Assembly: GCA_019352125.1 (NCBI GenBank)
Contig: JABBNV010000128.1
Location: 1-7,640, forward strand
Length of the DNA: 7,640 nt
Direction of reading: 5' to 3'
Origin: Acidobacteriota bacterium
GTDB lineage: Bacteria; Actinomycetota; Actinomycetes; Actinomycetales; Micrococcaceae
Positions 6,916 through 7,640 of the stretch are shown one piece after another (position 1 is the stretch's first letter; each line of letters opens with the position of its first letter). Below the pieces are notes generated by a model. The model made no database searches. It saw nothing but the letters and a program-made list of their open reading frames with translations, and was not told where the DNA came from. Position numbers and translations under genes: made by a program.

Positions 6916-7640
6916 TATTGCTCCTTGCTGGTCTGCGCCTGCCCTTCCGCGAGCTCCCGAACGGCGTTGATAAACGCCTGTCCCCGATGAGCATAGGAAG
7001 AGAATTGATCCATGGAGGCAGCAGCCGGAGCCATTAACACGGTGTCCCCTGGCGAGGCCAACCCTGCCGCAAGCTTAACGGCCTGCGCCATGACGACGTC
7101 GCCCGTGGCGTGCTGCACTACTTCAGTTTCCCCCGAGCCAGGCTCCAAGATGGGGACGTGGGGCGCGTGTCGTTGCAATGCAGCCCGCAGTGCCGAGGAG
7201 TCAGTGCCCAACATCACCACCGCCTTCAGCCGTGCCGCGTGGGTCTGCACCAGGTCAAAGTACTCAACGCCCTTGGCTAGGCCGCCGGCAATCCAGATCA
7301 CCTGGTTGAAAGCTGCCAGCGCGGCTGCCGCCGCGTGTGGGTTGGTTGCCTTGGAGTCGTTGACCCACAGCACATCCCCCAAGGTGGCAACGGCCTGAAT
7401 GCGATGATCGCCGTGCTCATAGGCGCGTAAGCCGTCACGGATGGCAGAGGGTTCAAGGCCAAAGGAACGTCCCAGAGCTGCTGCCGCGGCCGCGTTGGCC
7501 ACCAGGTGCCGGGGCACTAGCGGCCCAATGTCCGCCACGGAGGCAAGCTCCACCGCGGAGTCTTTCCGCTCTGCAATAAACGCCCTGTCCACCAGCAGGC
7601 CTTCAACCACGCCCACGTTACTGATGGCGGGCATGCCTGT
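6915..7640 (-). CDS. murD: UDP-N-acetylmuramoyl-L-alanine--D-glutamate ligase MurD, C-terminal part
   Basis: The last 241 residues plus stop of MurD; the 5' part, including the ATP loop, lies beyond position 7640. The enzyme adds D-glutamate to UDP-MurNAc-L-Ala in the cytoplasm. Numbered from the first codon in the window, visible parts are the end of the central ATPase domain (VPRHLVANAAAAAAL, 42-56), EHGDHRIQ (75-82), VNDSKATNPHAA (93-104), which is typical of MurD, GGLAKG (119-124) and the C-terminal APAAASMDQFSSYAHRG (204-220). The usual HNVxN of the central domain reads HLVAN (45-49) here. The frame is open across the window edge (codon 7638-7640 is Thr), so no start can be assigned. The TAA stop overlaps the ftsW ATG by one base. 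Confidence 0.97.
   Translation of the reverse strand, partial: TGMPAISNVGVVEGLLVDRAFIAERKDSAVELASVADIGPLVPRHLVANAAAAAALGRSFGLEPSAIRDGLRAYEHGDHRIQAVATLGDVLWVNDSKATNPHAAAAALAAFNQVIWIAGGLAKGVEYFDLVQTHAARLKAVVMLGTDSSALRAALQRHAPHVPILEPGSGETEVVQHATGDVVMAQAVKLAAGLASPGDTVLMAPAAASMDQFSSYAHRGQAFINAVRELAEGQAQTSKEQ
6921..6926 (-). promoter_or_regulatory. Ribosome binding site of ftsW, inside the end of murD
   Basis: AAGGAG lies five bases before ATG 6913-6915, within the last codons of murD. It supports the start that shares one base with the murD stop. Confidence 0.75.

Noticed and set aside
1..7640. A mobile element, CRISPR array, toxin-antitoxin or defence system in the window
   Set aside because: The whole window is accounted for by a standard core gene cluster on one strand, with no spaced repeat array, transposase or tRNA visible.

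Overview
The window is a stretch of the division and cell wall (dcw) cluster of a high-GC actinobacterium. All genes are on the minus strand, so the cluster reads from position 7640 down to 1. In transcription order it holds murD (3' half only), ftsW, murG, murC, ftsQ, ftsZ and pgeF (5' part only). The order murD-ftsW-murG-murC-ftsQ-ftsZ-pgeF with no ftsA or ddl, the actinobacterial FtsZ tail ([10 protein letters not shown]), and the GTG starts with strong Shine-Dalgarno sites fit Actinomycetota. My recollection of the FtsZ sequence suggests Micrococcaceae (Arthrobacter-like); that genus-level placement is inference.

Region by region: 6915-7640 is the C-terminal half of MurD. Positions 5617-6915 encode FtsW, 4530-5636 MurG, 3082-4533 MurC and 2034-3095 FtsQ. 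These five genes overlap at every junction (1, 20, 4 and 14 bases), so they almost certainly form one translationally coupled operon. A 251-base gap (1783-2033) separates ftsQ from ftsZ (514-1782). It is the only sizeable non-coding stretch. It holds a 12-bp inverted repeat starting at the ftsQ stop codon, a promoter-like segment, a cluster of CAAG-type repeats and the ftsZ ribosome binding site. After ftsZ a 48-base gap leads to pgeF (1-465), which runs off the window edge.

The genes work together. MurC and MurD add the first two residues (L-Ala, D-Glu) of the peptidoglycan stem peptide in the cytoplasm. MurG makes lipid II, and FtsW polymerises it at the septum. FtsQ connects the periplasmic side of the divisome, FtsZ forms the cytoplasmic ring that directs septal synthesis, and PgeF is thought to correct a mis-made cell wall precursor carrying L-Ser in place of L-Ala.

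I see no mobile element, CRISPR array, RNA gene or foreign gene here, and no evidence for an undescribed system. The parts most worth a second look are the structured, repeat-rich ftsQ-ftsZ intergenic region and a few motif deviations in the enzymes.
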